From positions 19,486,509-19,550,508 of the forward strand of contig JADWOT020000003.1 in NCBI GenBank assembly GCA_036345935.2: DNA of 64,000 nt. The letters are read 5' to 3'. The stretch comes from Taenia hydatigena (Eukaryota; Platyhelminthes; Cestoda; Cyclophyllidea; Taeniidae). A model generated the notes under the pieces. That model saw only the letters and a program-made list of their open reading frames with translations, had not been told where the DNA came from and made no database searches. Shown in pieces: positions 47,402-59,025 of this stretch. The stretch's first letter is position 1. Every line of letters starts with the position of its first letter. The position numbers and the translations under genes were made by a program.

Positions 47402-49307
47402 TCAGCTTCGGGTTAACGCCAAAAATCGCAAACTGACCGGAAACTGAACCTGTCCACCGCCACAAAGCCCACCAGTCGAAGACATATATTGCGGTGGGGG
47501 AGGTGCCTGTCCTGGAGCGGCTACATTGTGCGGCTGCTGAGGTTGCATCATCGGCGGTCCCGAAGTTGACGGTGGAGGCTGTGATGACCCACCATTTCCT
47601 GGTGGTTGCCCACCAGTCATCATCTCTGGCGGAATCTGAGGCTGTGGTGCGCCTACAAAGCCCCCCCCACCACCGCCGCCACCTCCTGGTCCACCAGTGC
47701 CCCCTCCACCACCGGGTGGCCCTCCGCCGTACTCCGAAGGCATCATCATTGACTGCTGACCTGGTCCATTGGGCGGAGGCCCGCCCATCATGTCCACTGC
47801 ATGCATAGGAGACATTTTAACATCAGGACCAGGGTAGGGCAAACCCGGGCCGGCGGAATTAGGTGGAAGGCCGTACTCCGGAGGAGGAGGCGGCATCATA
47901 GGACCACTGCTTCGTCCACTTCCACCATTCATGATAACCGCAGGTCCACCATCGAATTCGGTCCGATTTGTAAAGATCGGCTGTGGTTGAGACTGTTGGT
48001 CATTGGAAAGATTCGATGAAGATGCAGGCGATGTCTGTTGCTGTGGGGCATAGTGTGATGGGGGAGGCTGAGACTCGGGATTAGGGTTATTACCATTGTT
48101 AGGACTAGCTACATGGGGCGGAGCGCCACCAGGAGTGCCAGGATGACCAGGGCTTGCAGCTATGCCGCCACCGCCGCCACCAGAGGCCTGGGGCGGGAGG
48201 GGAGGGCCGACACCGCTACAGGGTGGCTGCTGCTGAGGTACTGGAGGAGGAGCTTGCTGTGGCTGGGGGCCTCCAGGACCCATCCAACGCGCCCTTGGGG
48301 GCATGTGTGGATGACCCGGTGGACCTGGCATCATTCCTCCTACAGGCGGTCCATATGGGGGTTGGTGAAATCGCATAGAAGGATGCATTGGGGGACCTGG
48401 GGGCTGACCACCGGGCATCATTGGTGGAAGTGTAGGACGCTGGCGCATCGCACCACCACCGAGGGCTTCCGGTGGACCACCGCCCAGGGTTGGAGGCATA
48501 CTGGTTACTGGTCCTTGAAGACCGGGGTGCGGGCCAGGCTGAGAGACTCGGTGCATGAATGGAGGTGCATTTGGCATGGGACGCCCCGGCATACAGTGCT
48601 CCTAAAAATTACCACCATTTACACGGACGATTAATGAACTAAACTGAAGAACCAACATTGAATTGGCAGTTAAAACAGCAACGAAAAACCTCAAATGCTG
48701 TTCGGGGCGACTATGAAAATAATGTTCGCTTCTACAAATAACAACCCAGAAGTAAAACACGGAAAAATAATTATAACCAAAACCTGGGTCAGGAATTAGC
48801 GCAATGTTACGGGACACAAAAAGCACGATGTAATGGTATTAACCTGGAAAACCACTTACATGAGGCAGACCGTTCGGATACCCAGAATTTACGAAACCCT
48901 AGGAAGTGAATACGAGAATCAAAAAACATACATAATCGTAAAACGCCTTTGCCTCGGTTGTGTGTTCATGTGTATCACGCCTCTCTGGAGCAGCACTATA
49001 CAAATCCCAAAAAACACTACAGGAATAAAGTTATACGACCCGACACACCTCCACCAAGAATGAAGGAAACCAGGAGGTTCACCAACACTAATGGATTTAT
49101 CCCACCGAATCTGATCACCACGTAGAATCACAAAACGCAAACGTACCTCTTGGAGAAAAGAATTTGCCGTTTTTTGAGCGCCAATATGCACCAGATACTC
49201 ATGAACATACATAGCCAGCCTGAAAATATCAATAACAAAGCCAAAAATTACTTTTCCTTGGACTGAGCTTCGGAAGGAACTCCCATCATTTTATTTTTCC
49301 CGTACAT
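47402..49307 (-). CDS. SSBP: Single-stranded DNA-binding protein SSBP2/3/4 homolog (LisH, LDB partner)
   Basis: Nuclear adaptor that stabilises LIM-domain-binding (LDB/Chip) transcription complexes. Exons on the minus strand: 49307-49252, 49219-49147, 49110-49049, 49016-48932, 48898-48860 and 48601-47402. They join in frame to 504 residues. The N-terminus reads [15 protein letters not shown], then the LisH and conserved FORWARD region: [61 protein letters not shown], closely matching vertebrate SSBP. Four consecutive introns are 32, 36, 32 and 33 nt. The last exon is a Pro/Gly/Met/Gln-rich region of 400 residues ([11 protein letters not shown], poly-Gly). The conserved vertebrate C-terminus (NPFQSESYSPSMTMSV type) is not seen; a donor CAG/gttcag near 47440 could lead to further 3' exons, so the C-terminus is unsure. 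Confidence 0.92.
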
Positions 49308-49700
49308 CTTCGTCAACAAAACAACATAACTAGAAGGAACGACTTGTAAGCACCGGCTCAAGTGTGAAAGATAATTGGTTTAAGGTGGGTAATTAAAACA
49401 ATTATTAGATTGGATATAAATGAAAAAAGCTAGGACTTAAAAGCATGCGAGCAAGAAACAACAATATAGTTGCGGCAAACGGCGCTCTTGACAGCATGTG
49501 CGGAGTCTATATTATAAAAGTAGTCCTTATTGTCTTACTCATACATATGTATTTTTAAAATATTAGGTAAAGGTCCCATAAATAAGTTTTGGATCGCTTA
49601 GACAATGCATAAATAATATGATTTATCTTTCAGGGCGAATTAGTGCACCGACCAATAAAAGGTAGGGTTTCCAAATTTCAATCGGTGGAGGAGTCGTAGC

Positions 49701-50591
49701 TGCAAAGTCTCAAGACTTCCTTGAAGGCAAGAGAAGGCATAACACAATGACAGAATATGTATTTAATAAGCAGAGAGAATATAGCTGCTGGGATGTCCTG
49801 ATAGTTAGCCCTCGCGGCTAGGACAGCATAGCCACCTAAGTGAACAAAACCGGCGCCGTCCCCGACATTTCTATTTAGCGAACCCTCTGCGTCAGCCATT
49901 ACAACGTATCTATTACATAAGCATTCACTAGCTAACCATGTCAGTCCTTAAGATTCGAGCGCAACTGAGGAGATGCTTGACGCCAACGTCAGTGATCCCT
50001 CTGGGCAGCTCGACTAGACTTGGAGCTTTGGTCGGTCTGGAAACTAAATTTGGAGTGAGTGGTTTTAAGGAGCACCAGCGTATCTATAGCGATACGTTGG
50101 AAATTCGGTCTCCTTAAGCAGGTAAAGTTGGGAAATCTTCGCAAGAAAACCTTTCTAAGTAGTCCACCTCCAGTGTCGCTTCAGCTGCAAATTGCTTTCT
50201 TGCAAAAGGCAAATGTCAATCTAAGCCCTTATGTTATGGGATGTCAGAGATTCTCCCTTTCGTAGCACACGCACCAATAGTTTGCACAAGCGATATAGAT
50301 TGGGAGGTGGTGGAATAATTTACACCTGGTCCTGTACGAGCAAGGTGGTTCTTCGGAAATGGTAAGACCCCCTTCCTGTTTGCTACTATTATGCTACAAA
50401 ATAACTGTAGCGTACCGAGGCTCCCTCGAAGGCAAAAGAAGGCAGAATGCTATGGTAGAATATATATATTCAACGGACAAAGGGAAATAGGCCGCTGGCA
50501 TGGCTTGGAGGCCAGCCCACGCAGCTAATACAATACGGCCACCCCTGTGACCCTGACCGAAACCGGTAGTTCCAACAAACAAAGTACTACA
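49701..50591 (-). mobile_element. TRIM element with one intact LTR and one truncated LTR
   Basis: The 5' LTR is 50406-50591 (186 bp, TGTAGCG..ACTACA on the plus strand, close to the complete copy). The 3' LTR, 49701-49854, is diverged and lacks its last part together with the polypurine tract (a deletion joining cggc to gccgtcccc). The internal region aligns to the complete TRIM (ctaaccatgtcagtcc, gatgcttgacgccaacgtc, cagtgatccctc). No target duplication is recognisable. Confidence 0.82.
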
Positions 50592-50697
50592 GATGTGGCC
50601 CCCATTTTCTACAAGTCTTATTTTTGCATTGTAATTGTGGGTTCACAAAATGCTTGTTGCAATATTCTTGTCTGCTGTCTCTCCCTTAGGCTACTCT

Positions 50698-50856
50698 TGC
50701 AATGCTTTGTTTGTTTGGACCGCCGGTTATTTGTCAGGGTCACAGAGGTGGCCATATGGACATGCCAGCAGCTAATTTCCCTCTGCCTGTTGAGTATATA
50801 CATTCTACCCCAGTATTATGCCTTCTTTTGCCTCAAGAAAGCCTCAGGTTGCCACA
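50698..50856 (+). mobile_element. Solo TRIM LTR with internal deletion, opposite orientation
   Basis: Starts TGCAATGCTTTG and ends TTGCCACA. It lacks about 30 bp of the middle of the LTR (between ggccatat and gacatgccagc). The flanking repeats ACTCT (50693-50697) and ACCCT (50857-50861) are a plausible aged target duplication. Confidence 0.75.
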
Positions 50857-51889
50857 ACCCTTGCACGAACAGGAGGATCATTCCGCAACACGTTTACCAC
50901 CTCAAATTAGAGGGAAAGGGTAGAGCCGGAAGGAAAGCTAAGGAGACGGTCTTTTCGGCTTAAAAATCTGGCTTATCTTACCAAGCAAGAGATCAGGATT
51001 GTATTCTTGACTCTTGCTGGAAAGTTATACTTAGAAAATGCAAGCATTACGCTGCCCTGGACTTCGGACCTTCTGTGGGTAAGGGCATAATTTTTCGTCC
51101 TGAAAAGGTAGCACTTTTATTTTAAAAATAAGTCTAGTTACTTCATGGGTTGTTGTTCAAAAATATGGTAGAGGCCATTATAGCAATTCCCAGCTGGCAT
51201 GACCACTGACAGTGCGACGTTCAAAAGAACCGCTACAAAATGGATGAAGTAGCTTATAAACATACATAAAGTAACAATTCTAGTCTATTTTTCATGTGTT
51301 TGAGGGCCATCGTACAAAAGATTATCTAACTTGTTCGATTTCATCGATTTGTTTGTAATGACTTCAGTCCGTTAATAGTAAGCCAATCGTCTAATTCGCG
51401 CCCCAAGGTTATTAAATAGTGGTGTATTTAATCCGCGGTCATGTAAATCGGTGTTTTCCTTTGGTATAATCGGATTTCGTGTTCGAGAGATTTCTAACAA
51501 TCGAAGCATACTTTTCACTACAAATCGAGACTAGGCGGTGGATCAAAAACAACTCACTACCCTTGCATTTATTGATTTTAACTTAACGGGAGGTACGTGA
51601 ATTAACTATGTCTTACCAACAATGGTAAATTATAAACGCAAATTATTTGCACCTATTTTATATGGGGCTTCCTCATATTCTTTTTAGTCACTGTGCACAT
51701 TACTGACTTGGGTAATGTTTTTACCGAAATCCGCCGAATTTTGGTCTTATTTGTCCTTAAAATAACTTCTTATTTTTTTTATTATCGGGGCTCCAGGTCT
51801 TTGCATTCATCCTTATGATTGTTTTAAGTCGGATAAACATGTTCGACCATCGTGAAATCAAATATTTGATTTATTTTTTCTCTATGTAG
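50857..51889. other. Spacer upstream of AGM1, no gene seen
   Basis: AT-rich DNA without recognised features. It ends in the pyrimidine-rich acceptor tttttctctatgtag directly before the AGM1 ATG, which suggests an untranslated first exon or trans-splicing of a spliced leader. Confidence 0.4.
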
Positions 51890-54800
51890 ATGGAGGAACT
51901 CGCTAAAAGATTGACGAGTCTCTTTAATGAACACCCACTCTCACCAGAATCTTGGAATCTGTCTTACGGCACCCCAGGCTACCGAGGTAAAGCCGACCTT
52001 TTGCAGGGTATTGCTATAAGAATCGGCGCCTTTGCCTGTCTTCGCTCTATTCAGCAAGTAAGTCACTCCATTACAACTAACTGCGTAAATTTAGCGTGGC
52101 AAGGCTGTTGGAGTGATGATCACGGCATCTCACAATCCTCCAGAAGACAATGGTTTAAAGCTCATCGACACCGATGGTGGTATGTTTTCGCCAGATTTGG
52201 AGCCCAGTGTGGTGGAATTCGCCCGATTGCGGAGTGGTGAAATAGAGGAATTTCTACACAACTACCTTGCCGACTCCTACGGTAGTGTTTAAATCATCCT
52301 TTCATCAAAGTCACAATTGAACCCACTCATTTCTGCGTTATTTATGCTCTTTGCATTCGCAGACGCGAGGCTCGAACCCCAGGTGTACTTTGGTTGGGAT
52401 TCCCGCGTAAGCTCCGTCACTTTGTCTCAGGAGGTGGAGAAGGGCGTCGTGGCGGCCGGTGGAAAATATGTCGACTTCGGACTCGTCACGACGCCACAAT
52501 TGCATTTTTTGGTCCATATCCAGGTATTCTGGTTTATTCTCTAGCTTGTTATTTCTGAGATCAACCAATCTGTGAATTGCATGTGACTTGAATGCTTGCA
52601 TGCTCTGCAAGTTTGCTGGTCGCCTGTAAAGGGGAAGTTATCAGGAAATTCAATTGCCGTAGACTGTCAGGTCGACAAGTGACTTCCTCGTTCACGTAAT
52701 TGAAAAAACATCGTGCTCATTTAAGCACATAATTAGCTAGATGCTCAAACTGTTTTGTGTAAGGTATCGCACATTTTTTTTTGAATTTATCGTCTTTCAA
52801 GTCCTATTTTATTGACATAAAACGTCTGTAAACCATTATGAACGAACAACCTATGTCAGATCAATCTCCCAAAACATAGATGCGTTTTGAAGTGGTAGTC
52901 CTTGTTTTTAACATACGTACCTGGTGGGGCTGTTGTAAACGACAATAATAAGGCTACAAAAGTCTTAAATCCTGTAACTTCTTAAATAACAATTTACACG
53001 GTGCATTTGTTTTTTTCAATGCCAATCAAATTAAATGAACGAGTCCTTGTTAACTATAATGGGCAGTTTTTAATCAAGTGCATTTATTATCAATATTTTG
53101 GGTGATTCTATTTTGTAGCATTCAAACCGTGTTTTGAATCAACCTTCGACAATTGGACAAATGGTATTGTGCACTTACATCGTTAATATGAACGTTTGCA
53201 TTCACATCAATGTAGCAGAGGTTTCACGCAAAGTAAACAGTGATTATAAAACGCTACAGAGCTATTCGCTAACTGTGTGTACCTTGAATGGAGTAGTAAA
53301 CTACGCAGAGATGTGAGGTGTTCTTTTGTTATAGTTTTGTTTGATATCTAAATGGCTTCAAACTTACTCGGTGGTGTCCGAACCACACCCATGAGAGGTT
53401 AGTGTGGAAACGTTTTCTTTTTCGCTAAAAGTTTTCATCGATTCCTTGATGCAAGAATTCATGCATAATTATCATAGTACTATAGGTGTGCTGAAATGCT
53501 GATCTACTGCATCAAACACAAGTAATTTACTACTTCCAGAGCTGTAATCGCGTGCCAAATTGCTTGGAGGACTACGTGGAGGTGTTCACCCGCCGTTTCG
53601 TGAAGGCTTTCTCGACGCTACGCGATGGTGGAAATGAAATCCACTTGAACGTAGACTGTGCCCACGGTGTGGGGGCACTGGCACTGACTTCTCTCTCCTC
53701 ACGTCTCTACTTGGCCTTTAAGTCGTCCACCTATCACGCCAACAGTCCGCGTCTCTCTCTGCACACCTATAACACACTCATCAGCGAGAAAGACCTTCTC
53801 AATCGCGAGTGTGGGGCTGACTTTGTCAAGGTCAGTTGCCGCCCTCATCCTCCATTTGGGTGAAATCAATTCATCTTTACGTTTTCAGGGTATGGGACTG
53901 GGTACTCTCAGCGGTGGGGATCAGAGTTCATCTCATTTTTTCCACAATCACTCTCATCTTTTAGTTCCGCTTTGCATTTGCCGAGTTAGAGAGTAGGGAT
54001 GGGTACATAATGCTTTTTTTCCTGCAAGGTTACTCTCCGATTCACTTGGAGTGATCAAACTATGAAGTGTTTAAGATCAGCGCAGGTCCCCCTCGCTGTG
54101 ATGTCGTGAAGTTCCATCAGCTAGGATGGGTTTTCGTCCATTGACAAGAAATACTATTCCAGTTTTATGTGAATCGCAAAAAACATCCACAATGTTTATT
54201 GCAGAAATATATTGTTTATCTCTTGGATATTTGCGTAGGTACAAGCTTAGCTCTTGTTTTTCTTAGTCCTTTCTTTCGTGATAGCTCATTATGCTTAAAC
54301 ACCACGTTTTTCTCGTTACAGCTTCACATGAAGCGACCAAAGCTGACACCGCCATCACCAGAGGCCGCGCCCTTTGCATCACCGGCGCGGTGGGCCACAG
54401 TCGATGGTGATGCGGACCGCCTGTTATACTTTTTCTGCCCTTCAGGCTCGGAGGGCGCCTCAGTGTGCCTGCTTGACGGCGATCGCATCGCCATTCTCTT
54501 CACCACCTTCATCGCGGATCGGCTACGGCTACACCGGCTGGGGCAGCAACGCCTCCGACTGGGTGTCGTGCAAACCGCCTACGCTAATGCCGCTTCCACG
54601 CACTACCTCCATCAGTGCCTCGGACCCGACGCCGCCGACTCCGTTGTGTGCGCTCTCACCGGGGTGAAGCATCTACACAAGGCCGCCAAGAATTTCGACT
54701 TCGGTGTCTACTTCGAGGCGAATGGACATGGGACAGTGGTGGTGTCGGAGCGGGCACAGGACTATGTCTCAAGCCTGAAGGAGGATGATCCACTGCGGCT

Positions 54801-55966
54801 CTTTGTGTCATTGTTAAACACGGCGGTAGGAGATGCACTGACTGACCTCCTTTTGGTGGAGTATGTGCTGGCTTCACGCGCTCTCTCCCTCGACCAATGG
54901 TTCGCCCTCTATGACGACCTACCTTCGCGTCAAATTAAAGTCACAATTGCCGACCGAACCGTCATTCAGACCACCGATGCGGACCGCAAGGCCACACATC
55001 CACCGGGCTTGCAAGTGGGCTCTTCTTTTACAAAATTGATTCTATTTTTTTATATGTGCTGCAGCTCTATGCTTACCAAGAGCTCATACTAGTCAGCTTA
55101 AGGTCTCTACCTCAATAAACTTGCCGTGGGATCGGACATGAGCAGCCAGAAGTGGGAGACCCCCCTAAGTAGTATATCATGATATTCAGGATGGAGATGG
55201 AAGGGCCACTTCCGTTAATGCTACTTTAAATAATGAAAATCGGTAAGTAAGTCCAGGTAAATAGGTTTTCCTTAGGTTTCCGCGCATTGCAGGATGACGT
55301 GAAATGCATGGTTCACTGATTTGCCAGAGCTCTTTTATCGTCCCACTTTTGATGAAACTTAATGTTTGAGCTCATACATGCATAATGCCAAACTTCTCCA
55401 ACGTCATGCTCTCCCCATATGCTACACACGCTGTTCTCTCCGCAGGTGAGAAACGTGGTAGGGTCTTGACAACTAGGCATGGTCTGATATGGTGGTGGGA
55501 TTCAAGGCTGTAACACTGAAAACCTTCCTGTAGGAGTATATAAGTTCGTATTTTATTGTTCATCCATTCCATTGTTCCCATCCACTTGGTCCCTTTCAAC
55601 GGAAAAATGGTGGGGAAAAGTGTGCAACAAAGCCAAGTACTGGCTTGATGCAATTTGAAAAGCCTTTAGAGCTGACTCAAAGTTACCCTGTTCCCGCCAT
55701 TTTTTCCACAGGATGCGATCGACTCATTAGTTGGGGAGGCCGACGCAGCGGTGTTGAAGGCGGGACTAGCGACTTCGAGAGAAGGAGGTTGCGTGTCGCG
55801 GGCTTTTGTGCGTTCCTCGGGCACGGAAGACGTGGTGCGCGTGTACGCTGAGTCCGCCACTCAGCCCCTCGCCGATTGGCTAGCCCAGAGCGTTGCCCGT
55901 CTTGTCTACCAACGCGCCAATGGTGTGGGGACCGAGCCGCCGGGCCCCGGGCGCGTTCCTGTTTGA
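51890..55966 (+). CDS. PGM3: Phosphoacetylglucosamine mutase (AGM1/PGM3), six exons
   Basis: Cytosolic enzyme that interconverts N-acetylglucosamine 6-phosphate and 1-phosphate, a step to UDP-GlcNAc for glycans and chitin-like polymers. Exons 51890-52057, 52095-52281, 52363-52523, 53540-53830, 54322-55014 and 55712-55966 join in frame to 584 residues (human 542). All four functional loops are visible: the phosphoserine loop [11 protein letters not shown], the metal loop DGDADR, the sugar loop [10 protein letters not shown] and the phosphate loop [14 protein letters not shown] (Pro of the usual RPSGTED is Ser here). Other family landmarks are [38 protein letters not shown] and [18 protein letters not shown]. 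Intron 1 (52058-52094) is 37 nt. The coding exons are clearly more GC-rich than the introns. Confidence 0.95.
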
Positions 55967-58440
55967 GTTCCACCACCACCTCGTGCTTCTCTGGGTACAG
56001 CCTTGCTTTCTGCCTTTTGCTAATCTAGGTTCACTTCACTTACCTCGTGCTTATGGATTATGATGAGCATGCATAGTTCCTAACCGCTTCACCCTGATTA
56101 TTTAAAATAGGAATATTTGGTCTACAAAACTGCTTTGATGGTTATGAAACCACGTTCTTTCCAAAAGGTTGGCCTAATGGACTTACTAGACGACTGCTTG
56201 GTTAATGGAAACTCATTTAACCTCAGGTTGTCTTCGTAGAAATTAAATGCATAAAGTTGGCCAAAGTTGAATGAAGGTGGCTTGTGTAATGAAAAGCTGT
56301 CAAGGTCTTTCATGCACCCAACCGCACTCTTAACAAGTCCCTGGCTTACTACTCTTCATGGGGTTGGAGATTGAAAAAAAAGGAAACTCGTGTCATTGTT
56401 GCGAGGTTTGGGAGTGTTAATAAGAAACTTATGCAGAGAAGTGAAGGCTAGAATGCAAAAAGGGGGCCTTCGCGAACGGTATGCCACCGTTAGGCCGGAG
56501 AGGCTTACAAACACCTTGCCAACGTAGGTCCCGATTGATAACTATGGTAGAGAATTCCTCCACTTGGCTCATTCCTTGAGGTGTTTACTTAAAAATAGCA
56601 AATCTTAGTGGAATTTTTTCAAGCTTTTAGGATAAGAAAGTGAAACAAAATACTAAAGAACGGGAAGTGGTACTGGAAATCTCGCAGCTGAGGCAAATTC
56701 GTCCACAAACTATTTATTTCTACATTGAATGGGTTCACTGTGTGAGACAATATCGGTTTGGTATCAGGGTTGTGATTCCTTGCCACTGGAGTGTAGGAGG
56801 GCAATCGCACCGTCCCCGCCCGGATGTTCCACTGCTTTCATGTAACATCAAGGTTTCCCATGTCGAGTTGACTAGCTACAAAAAAGAACTTTGCAATATC
56901 GCATTATTTTTGGGTAAAAATGGTCAACCTCAGCAAGTAAGGCATCATATGACTTGCTGTTAGCACTATGTAACCATTGTCACCACGTGATGGCCCTACA
57001 GCCTCATCTGGGCTCAGCGTAGTACATGTGTGGCATCTGCTCTCTTCGATTTATGACAACCAGCAATATAAATGAGCATGGGACGCTCCTACTCTGAGAA
57101 CAGTGGCGCATTGTGCTAGTTTAACTCGTTCCTTTAAGGTGGAATCAGTGTAAAGGCACTTATTCTGCCTCCAAGGGCTAAAAAACTGAGACGTCCATTT
57201 TCAATGAGACGGGTGCAGGGGAAACTACTCTACTCATCAAGGCATTTCAAAAGATCGGGTGAGTGGCCTCTGCTGCAGTAATGCGAAGAGGTCAACCATC
57301 AGGTATCGACGCTTAATTGAAGGTTGGGATCAAGAAAGCAAAGGCTCGCTGCCCGAAATACAAGAGACCTTGGAGGGTCAACAGGGCGGGTTCGCTAGCA
57401 TTTCTGCTATTAGGATTGTCAGCACAAACACTTATTTTGTTTTAAAGACGCTGAAGTTTTTAACTTTCACATTGGACCCTTTAGGTAAACGGAGACGATG
57501 TGGACACGTCATTCCTGGTCATTTTTTATGCCAACGGACGTGACGTTGATCGCTGGAGCAATAAAAACCATTAAGCACAGATTCGGCATGAAAAATTCCG
57601 CGTCAATCTTGTTAAATGCTCCCAGGTGCCGTGATTATCTCCGTACTCAATGATAAATTTCTATGGTGATAAAAAACAAATCTGCATAGTCTTCTTAGCG
57701 TCCATTGTAGTGGTGCTGTGAGGTTGTCGTAGTAGAGTCAACGACAACGTGCTCGCAGACACGCGACAAATAGAGGCCTTCATGGAGGAATCCCAGGTGT
57801 AGCACAGTTACTTTTACCACTCCGGAAGGTAGCATAGGCAGCATCAGTTGTATGCTTGGTGCGGGTACATAGATTATGCTTCTCTTGTTCAAAAAAACGG
57901 AACTGTTTTTAGCATAGTCCATGCAGAAAAGAGTGCCAGAAATTGTGGGAAATAATTTTTTACCCTGTTCAGGGTTTTTCCCAGCCTATCAAGCAGTCAC
58001 AGTGATCCGCCTTGTGAAACTTTAAAAGGGCACCTGCTTGTCAGAATTCCAAGTTTGTCTATTGACACATGCTACCCAAAGTGGTGGTGGAATTGGGCGT
58101 GATTAATATTTGCAAGCGAGAGTGAAGTCGAATTGGGGGTCCTAGTTTTTTTTGCAGCTACTTGCGAAAGAATTCCGGCCGTGGAACACGGCGCACAATG
58201 GTGGATGACAAGTGTGATCGATGCATTACTAATGGTCGACATAAACGCTGTCTAGACACCATCACTGAAGGGGGTGAGCGACGACAGCAGGACCTGCATG
58301 GAAAAGTGTGGAAGTTGTCCTTAAATAAAAACTTCTAACCCGGAGCCACGGCTATCCACTCCGACTGACGGTTTTCCGGACCAGAACAGCGCTGAGGCGC
58401 TCGATCAGGGTATGTTGTTTAAACAGTGTCAGTATTTTAT
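55967..58440. other. Intergenic between convergent AGM1 and PDE genes; no gene seen
   Basis: Contains only short open frames without domain similarity on either strand. Confidence 0.35.
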
Positions 58441-58462
58441 GGGGGGGGGAGGGGGGGGGAGG
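58441..58462. repeat. Poly-G tract (two runs of nine G)
   Basis: Two G9 runs separated by a single A. Such a tract can form a G-quadruplex and is also prone to sequencing error. Confidence 0.85.
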
Positions 58463-58927
58463 AAAATATGTGCATGCGACAGACACTTGTCCAAAAGTTG
58501 TTCATTCCTTGTGCAACTCTCATCAAAGCTCCGGTTTGTCTCGTACGCTCCGCGCGCACTCATCACCTCTTCAAGCAGACAACCTTGACCTCCATCAGTC
58601 ATTCTGATGGGCACAACTAGACCACCTCTTCACCGCGGACAATTATAAAGTTCTCTTTTTCGTACTGTTGAATAAACCGATCACCCTGTTGAGTTACAAA
58701 GCACAGTCACCTTCTGTACGTGCATGCAAAATTGCTTTCTTTCGCGAAGCCGATTGTGTCATTTGACTCGCCACCCACACCAGTGACTTTTGAAATTGGC
58801 AGGTTTAAGTGCACGTCTTTCCGTGTTTCACCTTTAAAAATGAACATGGAAGGTGAATATCAATACTAATATAAGTTGAAAAGAAACGCAAAACCCAGCA
58901 AACGGATTCATTGGATTGTTCATAAAA

Positions 58928-58940
58928 AATAATTTTATTA
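58928..58940 (-). terminator. Likely polyadenylation signal of the PDE gene
   Basis: The plus strand reads ttttattaaa, so the minus strand carries AATAAA about 90 nt downstream of the PDE stop codon (59028-59026). Confidence 0.5.
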
Positions 58941-59025
58941 AAGCCTAATAAATAGCAAAATAAAGCCTCTTTGGGAAACAAAACGGCAGGTGAAAAGAAG
59001 GAAGGTAGTGATGGGGTAGTGATGT

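Noticed and set aside
47494..48634. Plus-strand frames of up to 173 codons
   Set aside because: Antisense shadows of the Pro/Gly-rich last exon of SSBP.
55683..55979. 98-codon minus-strand frame
   Set aside because: Antisense of the last AGM1 exon, which carries the conserved phosphate-binding loop in the plus strand.
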